DNA of 64,000 nucleotides from Utricularia gibba (Eukaryota > Streptophyta > Magnoliopsida > Lamiales > Lentibulariaceae), in assembly GCA_002189035.1 (NCBI GenBank), contig NEEC01000019.1, positions 1,116,001 to 1,180,000 on the forward strand, given 5' to 3'. The notes under the pieces were generated by a model. The model saw only the letters and a list, made by a program, of their open reading frames with translations, was not told the origin of the DNA and ran no database searches. The translations under genes and the position numbers were made by a program. Shown one piece after another: positions 34,661 to 46,867 of this stretch (within the stretch, counting starts at the first letter, position 1; each line of letters starts with the position of its first letter).

Positions 34661-37046
34661 ATGGAGTTTGGCAGTGTTCTTGAGTTTCTAAACAAGAGTG
34701 TGATTCTTGTTACCGGAGGAGCAGGTTTTCTTGCTAAGGGTAAGCCTCTTAACATTTTTTTTGGCTACAAAAAGATTGATATCAGAGAGATTCATAATAT
34801 TCCACAGTGTTTGTGGAGAAGGTTCTAAGGGTTCAGCCAAATGTTAAGAAGCTCTACATTCTCCTCAAGGCTTCAGATTCGAAGTCAGCGTTGCTTCGCT
34901 TCCAGAATGAGGTAGAAAAATAGCTCAATTTTGTTAGTTTTTTGAAAACCACTTGCCATACAACTTTTGTTTTGTTTACAGATTCTAGCGAAGGATTTGT
35001 TCACCATTTTGAAAGAACGACATGGCGCCGATTTTGGTTCATGGATTTCTGAAAGAGTCGTTGCTCTTGGTGGAGATGTTTCCCTTGAAAATTTGGGTAT
35101 TAAGGAGTCCGCAATTCTTCATCAAATGTTAGAAGAAGTTGAAGTCGTCGTCCACTTAGCTGCAAACACAAGATTCTGTGAAAGGTGAAAGAAATCCTAC
35201 TGCATTTTCAAAACCCCTTTTTTCTAAAGCTTTGGTTATTCGATGTGTAGATATGATGTATCCTTTCAAGTGAACACATTGGGAGCCAAACACGTGGTTG
35301 ATTTCTCAAAAGGTTGCACCAACTTGAAGGCTCTTGTTCATGTTTCAACAGGTTGGTTGTTTGTGTTGTTTCTTCACAAAAATCAGAACCTTTTACAGTT
35401 AATTTATTCATGGTTATCAAGTACAGCATATGTATGTGGGAGAAAAATGGTCGTATACTTGAAAAGCCCTTGAAAATGGGGGAAGTTTTGAATGGATCAT
35501 CAGGGCTGGACATCGACTTTGAGAAGAAATTGATTGATGAAACAGTAAAGCAGCTCCAAGTTGAAAACACCTCGGAACAGCAGATCAAATCACATATGAG
35601 AAATCTTGGTACTCAAAGGTTAGATATATTTCATTATTCAAACAAAACAAGTAGACATTGGAAAATTAAATTAATGTAATTTAGTATTCAACAAATTAAG
35701 AATCACTAATAATTCATTGAATTTAATTTTTTAAATATAATTTATATTTATTATATATTTCAATTCAACATACATGTTATCTTGATATATCGAATGCTTA
35801 ATTTCAATGCATATCAATTTTTGTGTTTATAATATTTACAAGGACTGACTCATTGGCCTTTTCCTGGTACAGAGCAAGAGAACATGGATGGCCAAATACC
35901 TACGTGTTCACCAAGGCGATGGGGGAGATGCTCATCGGAGACTTGAAAGGGAAATTGCCTGTGGTCATCGTACGGCCGACCATGGTGACCAGCACCTACA
36001 TGGAGCCATTCCCTGGCTGGGTTGATGTTGTTGGGTAATTTTTAATTTATTCAAAAAAATAAATAAAATTTTGGGAATTCATATAATTCTAGATTAGGGT
36101 TTCATTCTAAATTCATGAGATGAACGAATGTGTTTCATACGGATCTCAGGACAATTGATGGGGTTATCGTACCATATGGCATGGGGAAACTCAAGTTCTT
36201 CCCTGGTGACCCCAATACGATCATGGATTTGGTGAGACGGAATTGTGCTTGTGAATTTGCACCATGCTTATTAGTATATACTTGACGTTGATGATGATCG
36301 GAAAGCTGGCATCTGTGTTCAGATTCCGGTGGACATGGTGGTGAATGCCATGCTCGTAGCCACAGTGAAACACGCCAAGGAGGGAAATGGTGCAATCTAC
36401 CAAATCGGATCCTCGGCAAGAAATCCTTCTCTTCTAAAAATGTGGCCACAGTACAGTTTCCGACACTTCACCAGCAACCCTCTGATAGACGCGCAAGGAC
36501 GGCCGATCCGAGTCCACCTGTGTAGACTGATAAGTAGCATGAAGAGCTTCCACGTATACTTCAACATGAAGTACAAGCTTCCCTTGAAGGTTCATCCCGC
36601 CTTCACCCTATTTCCAGAGGATGCCAAAGGATATAAATATTCTGTATTTCTTTTTCAGTGTCTCCAAATCATCAACACGATCAGCTTTGGCCAGTTCGAC
36701 GAAACATACAGCAGGAATCGAAGAAAGATAGATTCAGCTTCTCGATTGGTACAGGGTTTCAAGCCTTATATCTTCTTCAAAGGATGGTGAGAAATCATTA
36801 TAATCGTTTCTAACATTCACTGAGGGTTTGCCAGATTATTATATGATCTGATAACGTGTTCTCTAACATTCACTGAGGTGTTCCTGCAGCTTTGATGACA
36901 GCAACACTGAGAATCTAAGAAGGGCGATGAGGGAAGCCGATGCCGCGGAGAAAGATTTATTCTTCTTCGATCCAAAGGTTATTGACTGGGAGGAGTATGC
37001 GGTGAAGATCCATCTGCCCGGGCTGGTCAGACATGTCATGAAATAA
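34661..37046 (+). CDS. FAR: Fatty acyl-CoA reductase, tandem copy B (one apparent frameshift)
   Basis: Exons: 34661-34739, 34808-34911, 34982-35184, 35251-35351, 35427-35618, 35873-36034, 36150-36231, 36323-36589, 36659-36786, 36890-37046, about 491 residues. The start [10 protein letters not shown] aligns with copies A and C. The Rossmann motif [10 protein letters not shown], catalytic YVFTK and C-terminal [13 protein letters not shown] are kept. Exon 5 is 192 bases, against 193 in copy C: after AYVCG the frame breaks at the GGG run at 35438-35440, and one extra G gives the expected continuation into [11 protein letters not shown]. The gene's second half (from 36520) is identical to copy C over 493 bases including introns. 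It is probably functional if the missing base is an error. Acyl chain specificity cannot be told from sequence. Confidence 0.87.
35438..35440 (+). other. Apparent 1-base deletion in G run (FAR copy B, exon 5)
   Basis: Three G where paralogue C and the family motif AYVCGEK imply four. The broken frame reaches a stop 15 codons on. Confidence 0.8.
36520..37012 (+). repeat. 493-bp tract identical to FAR copy C
   Basis: Base-for-base the same as 44110-44602 by my reading. It spans the end of exon 8, intron 8, exon 9, intron 9 and most of exon 10. Flanking exon sequence differs at many sites. Confidence 0.88.
36590..36658 (+). other. 69-base stop-free intron 8 (FAR copy B)
   Basis: Phase 0, a multiple of three and without an in-frame stop. 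Retention would add 23 residues ([18 protein letters not shown]...). GT and AG borders are present, and the family has no residues at this point. Confidence 0.7.
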
Positions 37047-37079
37047 ACAATCTTTGGCTTCCGATATTCCATTTAAATC

Positions 37080-37930
37080 ATTTATATAATAAACACATAT
37101 CACATAATAAAAACATGAATTATATTTTGTATGTAGATTTTATAAGTATTTATTTAGCATAATATTATATTTGATAGATATATTAATAATAACAAAAAAA
37201 TAAAATCTCATTTCACTAACGAAACTTACGACAAATAAAGGTTTGAAAAACACGATTTAATTAATTATATAATTGTTTTACAAATAAACACATGCATATA
37301 TTTGCAATTATAAAACGAAACTATCATACCCAATTTTGAAAGCTTATAATTTTCTGAAATAAATCTAATGAAAAAAAAATCAAATATTTCCTCTATATAT
37401 TCAATCATCTTCCAGATATTCAACTGGAGCTTAATTTGTCGTGATTTTCGGCGACGCTCAACACAGAAAAAAAAAAAGGGCAGCTGAATTTTAGAAAAAA
37501 AGCGTCCTTTAATTTGGACAAAAATAACCTATACTATGATTTGGTCCAATCATCGTGACACAATTCTTGGGGAAAATATTTTATTCCCCAAATCCCAACT
37601 CCTCAATCTTTTGGTTTTACCAATAAATATTGTTTATAAACAAATATTTGTGTTTTAAAAACCGTGATTTAATTGAATTGGTATCGTTTTGAAACATAAA
37701 TCATTCATTAAAACGATTGGATTAAATTTAAATCGTTTAAAACATAAAAAAAAATGAATTACGATCCAATTATAATCCAGCTATAAATTAATATTTTTTA
37801 ATAAGAAAAATATTAAAAAATTTCAAAGAAATGAATGGTTAAGTTGGATGTTTCACATGTCAAATTATTTGTAAAACCGGTTAATGATGTTTTGAATATT
37901 TAAAAAACTGAAAAACATTGTTCAAAGTGG
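37080..37930. repeat. FAR 3'-flank repeat, copy 1
   Basis: Shares landmarks TGATTTGGTCCAATCATCGT, AATCTTTTGGTTTTACC and GAATTACGATCCAA with 44637-45290 and with 46868-47530. It is AT-rich and non-coding. Confidence 0.85.
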
Positions 37931-39154
37931 TCACCTTCCTGTCTATACCTGTGCATGAGTAAGTGTTAACCACAAGTGACTCATATGGAATGAGTATGAG
38001 TTACCTATAGTGGTAAAAAACAAATATGAATTGAATCAATGATTTTTGACTCGTAGAATTACCCGAGTAACTTATAAAACAATGAATGATTTATAATCCC
38101 AAATTGTTATCAACCCAATGATTGATCCAAGCCCAATGATTGTTTATTAATTACTAATATCACTTTTAGTTTTTATTCAACATATACTCTTCCAATGTAT
38201 CTATTTGTACACTCATGCTCTTATTTCTCCACAAATCTTGAAATTTAATGTTTTTCCATTCTTCATATTCTATTTGAAGTTCTAATGATTTTCTTCTCGA
38301 ATCTATATTTCATTCTTTTACAGCAACACATTTGACATATCTTATATCTGTTTGTTTCCACTTTTTCGAAACCCTAGTTGAGAATCAAAGAATTGTTCAT
38401 ATTTTGTGTTTTAGCCTATGATTTCGCCTTTTCTCTTTGATTTAATGGCACAAGATTCATTGAATTAGTTGATTATGTTGTCTTTTCTTGAAGTGATTTG
38501 ATATTAATATTAAAATTTAACAAAATTGAGCAAAATTGAATATGAATCTCATTTTTTGTTCATTCATTAAATTAATTGAACATGAATTGTGTTTGTGTTT
38601 ATTTGTTTACATTATTCAAACAGCCAAATGAGCTCATTGTGAGGAGGGCTGTGGTTAATGCACATGGCGGCAATGCCGACCACATTGTGTGGGGTAGTAC
38701 AAAGCCAAATTAGCTTGCTAGGTATGGGCTAGCATAATGCATCCTGAGGTGTCTTGAGAATCGGTGGGGTGTCGCGTCCATGTTCCCTTGGAGAGAATGT
38801 ATTCCCACCACTCTATTTAGGTTTGACTATGATATCAAATGTAATTATTCATTTCATATACTTCTATGATATTGTTTGTTTCGAACATTCAATAAAACAG
38901 TTTTAATGAATACGAATGCAATTCAAACAAGATTTATTCATTAATTATAGCATCCTAGTAGAAGGAGACCCAACACAAAATATTAGTATTTATTGAATGT
39001 TTTATAAGATAGTTATTTTTATCAAATGTTGTAATTATAATTATATATATCTAGTTAGTTTATTTTTAAAAATAATTTATTGATAGAAAAAATGTAAATA
39101 ATTGAATTTTATATAATTCGAAATTAAATTCAGAAGTGATAGATCCTAAAACTA

Positions 39155-39575
39155 TTTAAAAATAAGAAATTATTGATTATTTCTATTTTCTTTTAAAAGT
39201 ATTACTAGTTTCTAACATTTTAACAAGTGAGAGCAGTCAATACAATAACAAACGGTGCCGCCGTGGAGTCCATACTAGTTTTCATTTATTTTTCTTTTTC
39301 TGTTTTGCATGATCAGTAAATGCCATGTCGGTTGCCTTTGTCCCCATCAGCATCGTTCCAGCTGCCGCTGAAGTTCTTCCTCGCCGGCAGATGTGGGTAG
39401 TTAATAGTTCTGCTGGCCGGCCGGCCGGCAGCTTTCTTAAAGAAATCATTTTTGGTATAAGAGGAGGATCAGCGTGGTGAAGAGAGAAACAGAGAGGAGA
39501 TTGTATTGGGTTTTTCATCGTAGACATCCGTGATCAAAATTCTATTGGCCCGATTGAAGATCATCCCAGCCTTTT
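39155..39575. repeat. FAR-spacer repeat R1, second copy
   Basis: Counterpart of 29965-30360, with the same order of landmarks including the GGCCGGCCGG core. Confidence 0.8.
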
Positions 39576-41519
39576 CGAAAAAAAAAACAAGGGTTTCTGA
39601 ATAATTTGGTGAAAAAAAACAATAACAACGGAAATCAATAGATGATTATCAAGCATTAGAAATGAAGCTAAATGAAAATATGAAAAAAGCAAGAGAATGG
39701 ATTAGAATATTGATTAGTTAATTAAATGAATAAATATTTATTAGTAAAATTAATAATTACAAATATTAAATTTTAAAAAACACCATACAGATTCACATGC
39801 ACATCTGATCCTCTAGAATCACCGATTGCACGAATCACGAATAAATTTCACAAATCCGTGATTCTCATCTCGAAACTTCGAAAATATTAAAATAATACAA
39901 TATTCAATTATCAATATTAAGAATAAAGTTTCAAAATAATTTAAAAGATGATTTTTTTGTTGTTGTTGTTGAAAGTGGCCACGTGGGCGAATTGAATGTT
40001 TCATGATAAGACAACTTGTATTTGATTCACGGAAATACATGAATGATTTGAATAAAGAACACCAACAGAAAAACGAACTCAATACTACTTCATTAGCTAA
40101 AATAATCTGCTAACCCGGAACACAATACAATAAATTACAGCATCAAGATTAATAATGAATGTTTCAAGATGTTTATTTCAGTTTCGGTTGTGGGCTGAAA
40201 CCATAATCATAAACCTTGAGTTAAATCGAAATCGAAACCAAACCATATGATTTTTGGTTCGAACCATAGTTTTAAATAAATTATTTATAAAGTATTTTAA
40301 TTTCTACAATCTCCGCAATAGTTTGTAATTATTAATAAATATTTTAAGTTAGAATTATTTTTAAAATTTAAATAAATATTTAAGTGTACATCCTTATTGT
40401 TTTATAAGAAAGTAATATAATAAATATTAATGAAATATATTGATAATACTTTAATTTCAAATATTATTTCATTATGATTCATGAATAAGTATTTTTTATA
40501 TTTTTTGAAAATTGATTAATAAATATATTAATTAATAAAAACATGTAATACCAAATAAAATATAAAAGAATATATTATAATATAAATTTAAAATTTGTTT
40601 ATAGGTATATATATGAATCGTTGTAGATACCTATATTTCTTCATTACTTTATAATATACATTACCTAATTAAATCAAAAATCCTCTCCCAATAACCCGAA
40701 ATGTCTAATCATTTTATAATATGACTTAATTATAATTATCTATTTTGGAGACCCTACGATCCCTATGGTTAAAATAACCCTAACCAACCAAATATCTACT
40801 TATTTCTTCAATTTGATATAATTATCTCTCACTTTCACAATTCAGCAACAATAATGCCTAGAAATATCTTTGTTTGTTAGATAACGAACAAGGAAGAGGT
40901 TTAGGCTGTGCTGAGAGAAATGTTTTCTTCTGACGGGTTACGCATCAAATTTCAAAGAAATACCTGAATTACTAAATTGTACGGTATGTCTACTAAAATC
41001 TGTACGCATGTGCATTTCTTATAATTCGATTGTTTATATTGTGTTTATGAGGTGTTTGTAGATTCAAATTTTAGAGAAACTCAAAAGTTGTTTCTTAATA
41101 ACACACGATTATGAAATTTCTTAAACTGTCTAAAAATCCATCCCAAGACTTCACTCTCATTTGTTTCATACAGAACAGCTTCAGCTTCACGGCATCCTCA
41201 CCTACACATGCAACAAGTATAGATTGTTGGCAGAAGACACAACTATTGCGGATTGGAAGGACCATATTCTAATTAATCAGGTATGGTGTATCTTTTGAAA
41301 TTAAGAATCTGATGGATTGGATAAATACACGTGAAGTCTAAATACATAAAAAATATAAATCACAATAGAAAATATTAGATTAAATTTTTCAAATCTCGAT
41401 GTTGGATTATTTATTCTAATGGTATCAGATTCAATCACCTGTATATCAAAACTCAAAACAAAAATTACTTTGATGTATCAAATGCATGAGTGTCTTTCAA
41501 ATTCGGTTCTGATAATCAC

Positions 41520-41950
41520 CCTTTGCCCAACTTTAGACATCTGGTATTCGTCACCTTCATACCACTTCTTTTACATCAACTCCCACAATTGAGAATGACT
41601 GCTCACAATCAACACTAATTCCCAGTCGGTATCAATCATCAGCCAACCTTCCTATGCCCGCTTGGCACCAACCTCGCCTCTCCCCTTCCAAGTTTTACAT
41701 TTGGTGCGGATCCAATCCTCTGCGCTGGTGCCTTTCCATGTGCATAATTCACGGCGGTTGGCATTTCAGGCAGGAAGTATCCTGTAAGAACAATGCATTG
41801 TGTACTTTTTCGTGGTGATTTGTAAATGTGATCCACGTGACAAAATTGGTGTTATTTGGTATTAATTTTTTTATGAATATATGATATGAAATGTGAGATT
41901 GGCCGAATTTGCAAAATTTGAAGTGTTGGCGGGAAGAAGGAAGCCATTGA
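41520..41950. repeat. FAR-spacer repeat R3, second copy
   Basis: Counterpart of 31490-31990, with the same landmarks and small insertions and deletions. Confidence 0.7.
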
Positions 41951-42262
41951 AATCTTAGACTCAAACCCTTTATCATATTCCAAATATCTTATGATATTTT
42001 ACGACTGCTTATAGTCAAATTTATCGAACTTCTTACTTCTCCTCATCTTATTATTATTTTATTTAATATCAATATAAAGCTTGGTATAAAGATATGACAA
42101 ATTTTCAAGCTACACATTCAAATTTTCATTTTACTTTCAAACTTGGAAAAAAGTGATTGAAAAAAGTGCTGAAATCGACCATCAAACACTTCAAAAGAGA
42201 TCAAAATTAGGAAGTCAGAGTAGTCAATAAAATAAAGTATTGTTGCTCCTTTTTGCTTCTCC

Positions 42263-42270
42263 TATAAATA
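42263..42270 (+). promoter_or_regulatory. TATA box for FAR copy C
   Basis: Canonical TATAAATA, 69 bases before the preferred start codon. It is conserved in position with copy B. Confidence 0.65.
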
Positions 42271-42338
42271 TGCCATAATGGAGGATCATGGAAATCACAA
42301 CAACCAAACGTTTGCCTCTTTTTGTACGTAATCAGTCC

Positions 42339-44636
42339 ATGGAGTTTGGCAGTGTCCTTGAGTTTCTAAACGAGAGTGTGATTCTTGTTACCGGAGGAGC
42401 AGGTTTTCTTGCCAAGGGTAAGCCTCTCAACAATTTTTTTTTTTTTTTTTTTTTTTTTTGCAACAATAAGATTGATATTAGAGTGATTTATAATATTCTA
42501 CAGTATTTGTGGAGAAGGTTCTGAGGGTTCAGCCAAATGTCAAGAAGCTCTACATCCTCCTCAGGGCTTCCGATTCGAACTCAGCGCTGCTTCGCTTCCA
42601 GAATGAAGTAGAAAAATAGCCAATATTTTTTAGTTTTTTAAAACTATTTGCAATGCCACTTCTTGTCTTGTTTGCAGATTCTAGCGAAGGAATTGTTCAC
42701 GGTTTTGAAAGAACGACATGGCACCAATTTTGGTTCATGGATTTCTGAAAAAGTTGTTGCTGTTGGTGGAGATGTTTCCCTTGAAAATTTCGGTATCAAG
42801 GAGTCTGCAATTCTCCATCAGATGTTAAAAGAAGTTGAAGTCGTCGTCCACTTAGCTGCAAACACAAGATTCACTGAAAGGTGAACGAATTCCTACTGCA
42901 TTTTCATAACCCCTTTTTCTAAAGCTTTGGTTATTCGATGCGTAGATATGATGTATCCTTTCAAGTGAACACATTGGGAGCCAAACATGCGCTTGATTTC
43001 TCAAAAGGTTGCACCAAGTTGAAGGCTTTTGTTCATGTTTCAACAGGTTGGTTGTTTGTGTTTGTTTCTTCACAAAAACCATAATGTTTTGCACTTAAGT
43101 TATTCTTGGTTATCAAGCACAGCATATGCATGCCGGGAGAAAGATGGTCGTATACTTGAAAAGCCCTTGAGAATGAGGGAAGTTTTGAATGGATCATCAG
43201 GGCTGGACATCGACTTTGAGAAGGATTTGGTTGATGAAACAATAGCGCAGCTCCAAGTCGAAAACGCCTCAAAACAACAGATCAAATCACATATGAGAAA
43301 TCTTGGTACTCAAAGGTTAGATCGATTTTACTATTCGGATAATGCAATCTGAGCAATTAATCGAACATTTTAGGATTGGCATACATATTTTCTCGATCTA
43401 TCGAATTTTTAATCTCGATATATCAATTCTTGTGTTTACAATGTTTCAAAAGCCTGCTCACTACCCTTTTCATGATACAGAGCAAGAAAACATGGATGGG
43501 CAAATACCTATGTGTTCACCAAGGCAATGGGGGAGATGCTCATCGGAGACTTGAAAGGGAAATTGCCTGTGGTCATCGTACGGCCGACCATGGTGACCAG
43601 CACCTACATGGAGCCATTCCCTGGCTGGGTTGATGTTGTTGGGTAATTAATTTACTCAATAAATAAATAAAGTTTGGGAATTTATATAATTCCAGATTAG
43701 GGTTTCATTCTAAATTCATGAGATTAACGGATCTATTTCAAAGACATGTCTCAGGACAATTGGTGGGCTTACCGTACCATATGGCAAGGGGAAACTCAAA
43801 GTCTTCCCTGGTGACCCCAATACGATCATGGATTTTGTGAGTCTGACGTGCGTTTGTGAATTAGCATAAACTTGACGTTGATGATGATCGGAAAGCTGAC
43901 ATTTGGGTTCAGATTCCGGTGGACATGGTGGTGAATGTCATGCTCGTGGCCACCGTGAAGCACGCCAATGAGGGAAATAGTGCAATCTACCAAATCGGGT
44001 CCTCGGCAAGAAATCCTTCCATACTAAAAATGTGGCCACATTACGGTTTCCGATACTTCACCAGCAACCCTCTGATAGACGCGCAAGGACGGCCGATCCG
44101 AGTCCACCGGTGTAGACTGATAAGTAGCATGAAGAGCTTCCACGTATACTTCAACATGAAGTACAAGCTTCCCTTGAAGGTTCATCCCGCCTTCACCCTA
44201 TTTCCAGAGGATGCCAAAGGATATAAATATTCTGTATTTCTTTTTCAGTGTCTCCAAATCATCAACACGATCAGCTTTGGCCAGTTCGACGAAACATACA
44301 GCAGGAATCGAAGAAAGATAGATTCAGCTTCTCGATTGGTACAGGGTTTCAAGCCTTATATCTTCTTCAAAGGATGGTGAGAAATCATTATAATCGTTTC
44401 TAACATTCACTGAGGGTTTGCCAGATTATTATATGATCTGATAACGTGTTCTCTAACATTCACTGAGGTGTTCCTGCAGCTTTGATGACAGCAACACTGA
44501 GAATCTAAGAAGGGCGATGAGGGAAGCCGATGCCGCGGAGAAAGATTTATTCTTCTTCGATCCAAAGGTTATTGACTGGGAGGAGTATGCGGTGAAGATC
44601 CACATGCCCGGGCTGGTGAGACATGCCCTGAAATAA
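42339..44636 (+). CDS. FAR: Fatty acyl-CoA reductase, tandem copy C (intact)
   Basis: The only uninterrupted member of the trio, 491 residues. Exons: 42339-42417, 42504-42607, 42678-42880, 42946-43046, 43123-43315, 43481-43642, 43755-43836, 43913-44179, 44249-44376, 44480-44636. An in-frame ATG at 42288 could add 17 residues, but copies A and B align from [10 protein letters not shown], so 42339 is preferred. It has the NAD(P)-binding motif [10 protein letters not shown], the catalytic YVFTK and a FAR_C domain. Compared with copies A and B, AYVCGEK reads AYACREK here and exon 7 ends in F instead of L, so some conserved positions have drifted. Intron 1 holds a run of 26 T. It probably makes fatty alcohols at the ER or plastid; there is no clear N-terminal plastid peptide, which favours an ER location. 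Confidence 0.93.
42434..42459 (+). repeat. Poly-T run of 26 in FAR C intron 1
   Basis: A homopolymer of T next to the donor site. Its length is likely polymorphic or poorly determined. Confidence 0.9.
44110..44602 (+). repeat. 493-bp tract identical to FAR copy B
   Basis: Partner of 36520-37012, offset exactly 7590 bases with no insertion or deletion. Confidence 0.88.
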
Positions 44637-45290
44637 ACAATCATTTATATAATAAACACGTATCACATGATAATACACATGAATTATATTTTGTATGTAG
44701 ATTTTATGAGTATTTATTTAGCATATATTAACAATAACGAAAGAAATAAAATCTGATTTGACTAACGAAACTTATAAAGGTTTTCAAAAGCATGATTTAA
44801 TTAATTATATAATTATTTTACAAATCACACCTGTATATATTTGAAATTTTAGAAAAAAAAAGTCCCGTAATTTTGACAAAAATAACTTATGCTATGATTT
44901 GGTCCAATCATCGTCACACAATTCTGGGGGAATATTTTATTCCCTAAATCCCAATTCCTCAATCTTTTGGTTTTACCAATAAATTTCGTTTATAAACAAA
45001 TATTTGTGTTTTAAAAGCTGTGATATAATCGAATTTGTATCGTTTTGAAACATAAATCATCCATTAAAATGATTGGACTAAATTTAAATCGTTTAAAATA
45101 GAAAAAAATGAATTACGATCCAACTATAATCCACTATAATTTAATATTTTTAATAAGAAAAATATTTTAAAAAATTTCAAAAAATGAATGGTTAAGTTGA
45201 AAGTTTCACATACAAAATTATTTGTACAACCAATTAATGATTTTTTGAATATTTAAAAAACTGAAAAACATTGTTCAAAGTGGTCACCCT
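44637..45290. repeat. FAR 3'-flank repeat, copy 2
   Basis: Homologous to 37080-37930 but shortened by small deletions. It ends where copia-derived sequence begins. Confidence 0.85.
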
Positions 45291-45299
45291 CCTATGACT

Positions 45300-46060
45300 C
45301 AGTATGGCAGAAAAAAATTACACGAACAAATCTATGCGTGACAACCTAGAATTTCAATAGTTGATAGGAGCTTTGCACTACCTAACAGCTATTAGACCAT
45401 ACATGACATTTGCAGTATCCTACGTATCCAAGTTCATCCAAGCATGGCACACACATCACATGAATATAGTCAAACGTATTCTCAAATATCTCAATTCTAC
45501 CTTAAACCTAGGCATGTATTACAAGAAAGGTACTAACCCTATTCTTCAAGTCTTTCTTGATTCAGACTTTGTGGTTGATGAGATTTAGTGCAAATCCACC
45601 ATCGGGTATCTGTTCAATCTTAAATCCGATGCATTTGCCTGTCGCAAACAAAATGTCACGGTGCAATCCTCAGCAGAAGTCGAATACATCGCACTAACCA
45701 CTGCCACCAATTATGCCCACTGGCCAATCAAGATTTGTGAAAATCTAAGAATCCCCGTCCGAAAGCCAGTGGTCCTGAAAATCTAAAATAAATATCGTAT
45801 TAGCATTATTTAATACCCAATCATGTTTAGAAGAATCAAACATATCAAAGTGAAGTATCATAATCTTCCGGAATATGTGAAGTAAGTTTCAATAACACTG
45901 GAATACCTACCTTTCGAACATCAAGTGGCCAACATCCTCACCAAATTCTTATTTCCAAACAACTTTAGGAGAATAAGCGACATGTTAGGGTTGAGATGAA
46001 ACCCTCTTGAAACTCCACCAAAAGTCTCAATTGCAATCTCAAGGAGGAATGTTGGAGTAT
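45300..46060 (+). mobile_element. Ty1/copia fragment (RT C-terminus, RNase H, polypurine tract)
   Basis: The translation at 45361-45588 (LIGALHYLTAIRPYMTFAVS at its start) is the copia connection/RNase H region. After a stop it continues as STIGYLF and SSAEVEYIALTTA, the RNase H motif. The order is right for a plus-strand element, ending in AAGGAGGAATGTTGGAG at about 46041, which looks like a polypurine tract followed by the TGTTGGAG start of a 3' LTR. It is broken by stops, and no 5' half is seen. Confidence 0.8.
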
Positions 46061-46256
46061 GAGGATGTAATTGAGACTACAGCGGATCTCAAGAATCAGC
46101 TGGACCGGAAGAACAGGTCCAATGACCTCGAGAAGCTCTGCCGCAAAGAGAAAACGCTGTTGAAGGAGAAGCAAGGCACAGCTGCGGTGGGTTTAATTAT
46201 GATGAGCCCTACTTCTCTATATTCATACAACGCAATATCTATCAGCATGCTCTACG
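46061..46256 (+). other. Unassigned segment between copia end and BAHD fragment
   Basis: An open frame runs through here (46007-46270) with a charged, helix-like translation (DLKNQLDRKNRSNDLEKLC). It may be LTR sequence or a captured gene piece. I cannot identify it. Confidence 0.4.
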
Positions 46257-46829
46257 GGCTCATAGTGTAGTTCATCAACTTTTGCCGCGGCATAAGCCCA
46301 CAAGATCCTGTTGCCGAAATATATGAGTCAGGAACTCTAGGTTTTGTCAAACAGGAGCGAAAGTCGACCCGGATTCGGACCCGGGTTGTCTCCGACCCGT
46401 TCAGGCGGCGAGCTTTGGTCACCGAACGCCAAAGATGAGCGTACAGGCCTTCAAAAGTGCTGAAATGCCTATCAATGGAGGAGGCTTTGGCTTTGATCTC
46501 AGAGATGAAGTCGGCGGTGAGAAGAAACTTTTCAGATCGAATGTCTTTGAGGCGATCAGCTTCTTCGGGGCTGTTTATCATGTTTTTGGGCATGAACTCC
46601 ACTCCCCTGTGATCAAACTCGAAAACGGGAGGATCACGAGGGAGAAAAATGGTACGGTCTCGAAATGGCAGATGGGGCGATTTCCAGATTTCGAGAAGCT
46701 TTCCCCATGCATCAAAAAAACAGCTCGATGAATTGGCATCACTCACTTTGTGGTGTGAGGTGAAAGCCAGCACCATCGATCCGAAAGAGAATCTCGTGAT
46801 TTGAACTTGAGCGATCTCTTTCACACCGT
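46257..46829 (-). pseudogene. Truncated BAHD acyltransferase fragment
   Basis: A partial copy of the intact BAHD gene at 47958-49262. It covers the segment from GVKEIAQVQITRF, through the catalytic HHKVSDA, to about residue 310. The first roughly 123 codons and the C-terminal third, including the DFGxG motif, are absent. The 5' break is abrupt after CACACCGT at 46829, where AT-rich DNA takes over. A 2-base insertion (TATATTTC instead of TATTTC on the coding strand, near 46318-46324) shifts the frame before the end. It cannot make a working enzyme. It lies between copia sequence and a FAR 3'-flank repeat, so it was probably moved by the same rearrangement that shuffled that flank. Confidence 0.88.
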
Positions 46830-46867
46830 TAATATTATATTTAAAATCTGATTTGAAATATAATATT

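Larger units (their letters stand above)
37047..42338. other. Spacer between FAR copies B and C
   Basis: About 5.3 kb without an intact gene. 37080-37930 is a 3'-flank repeat also seen at 44637-45290 and 46868-47530. The segments 39155-39575, 41150-41290, 41520-41950 and 42225-42338 repeat the A-B spacer in order. 38640-38830 is a GC-richer patch of unknown origin. The copia gag-integrase fragment of the A-B spacer has no counterpart here. Confidence 0.65.
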
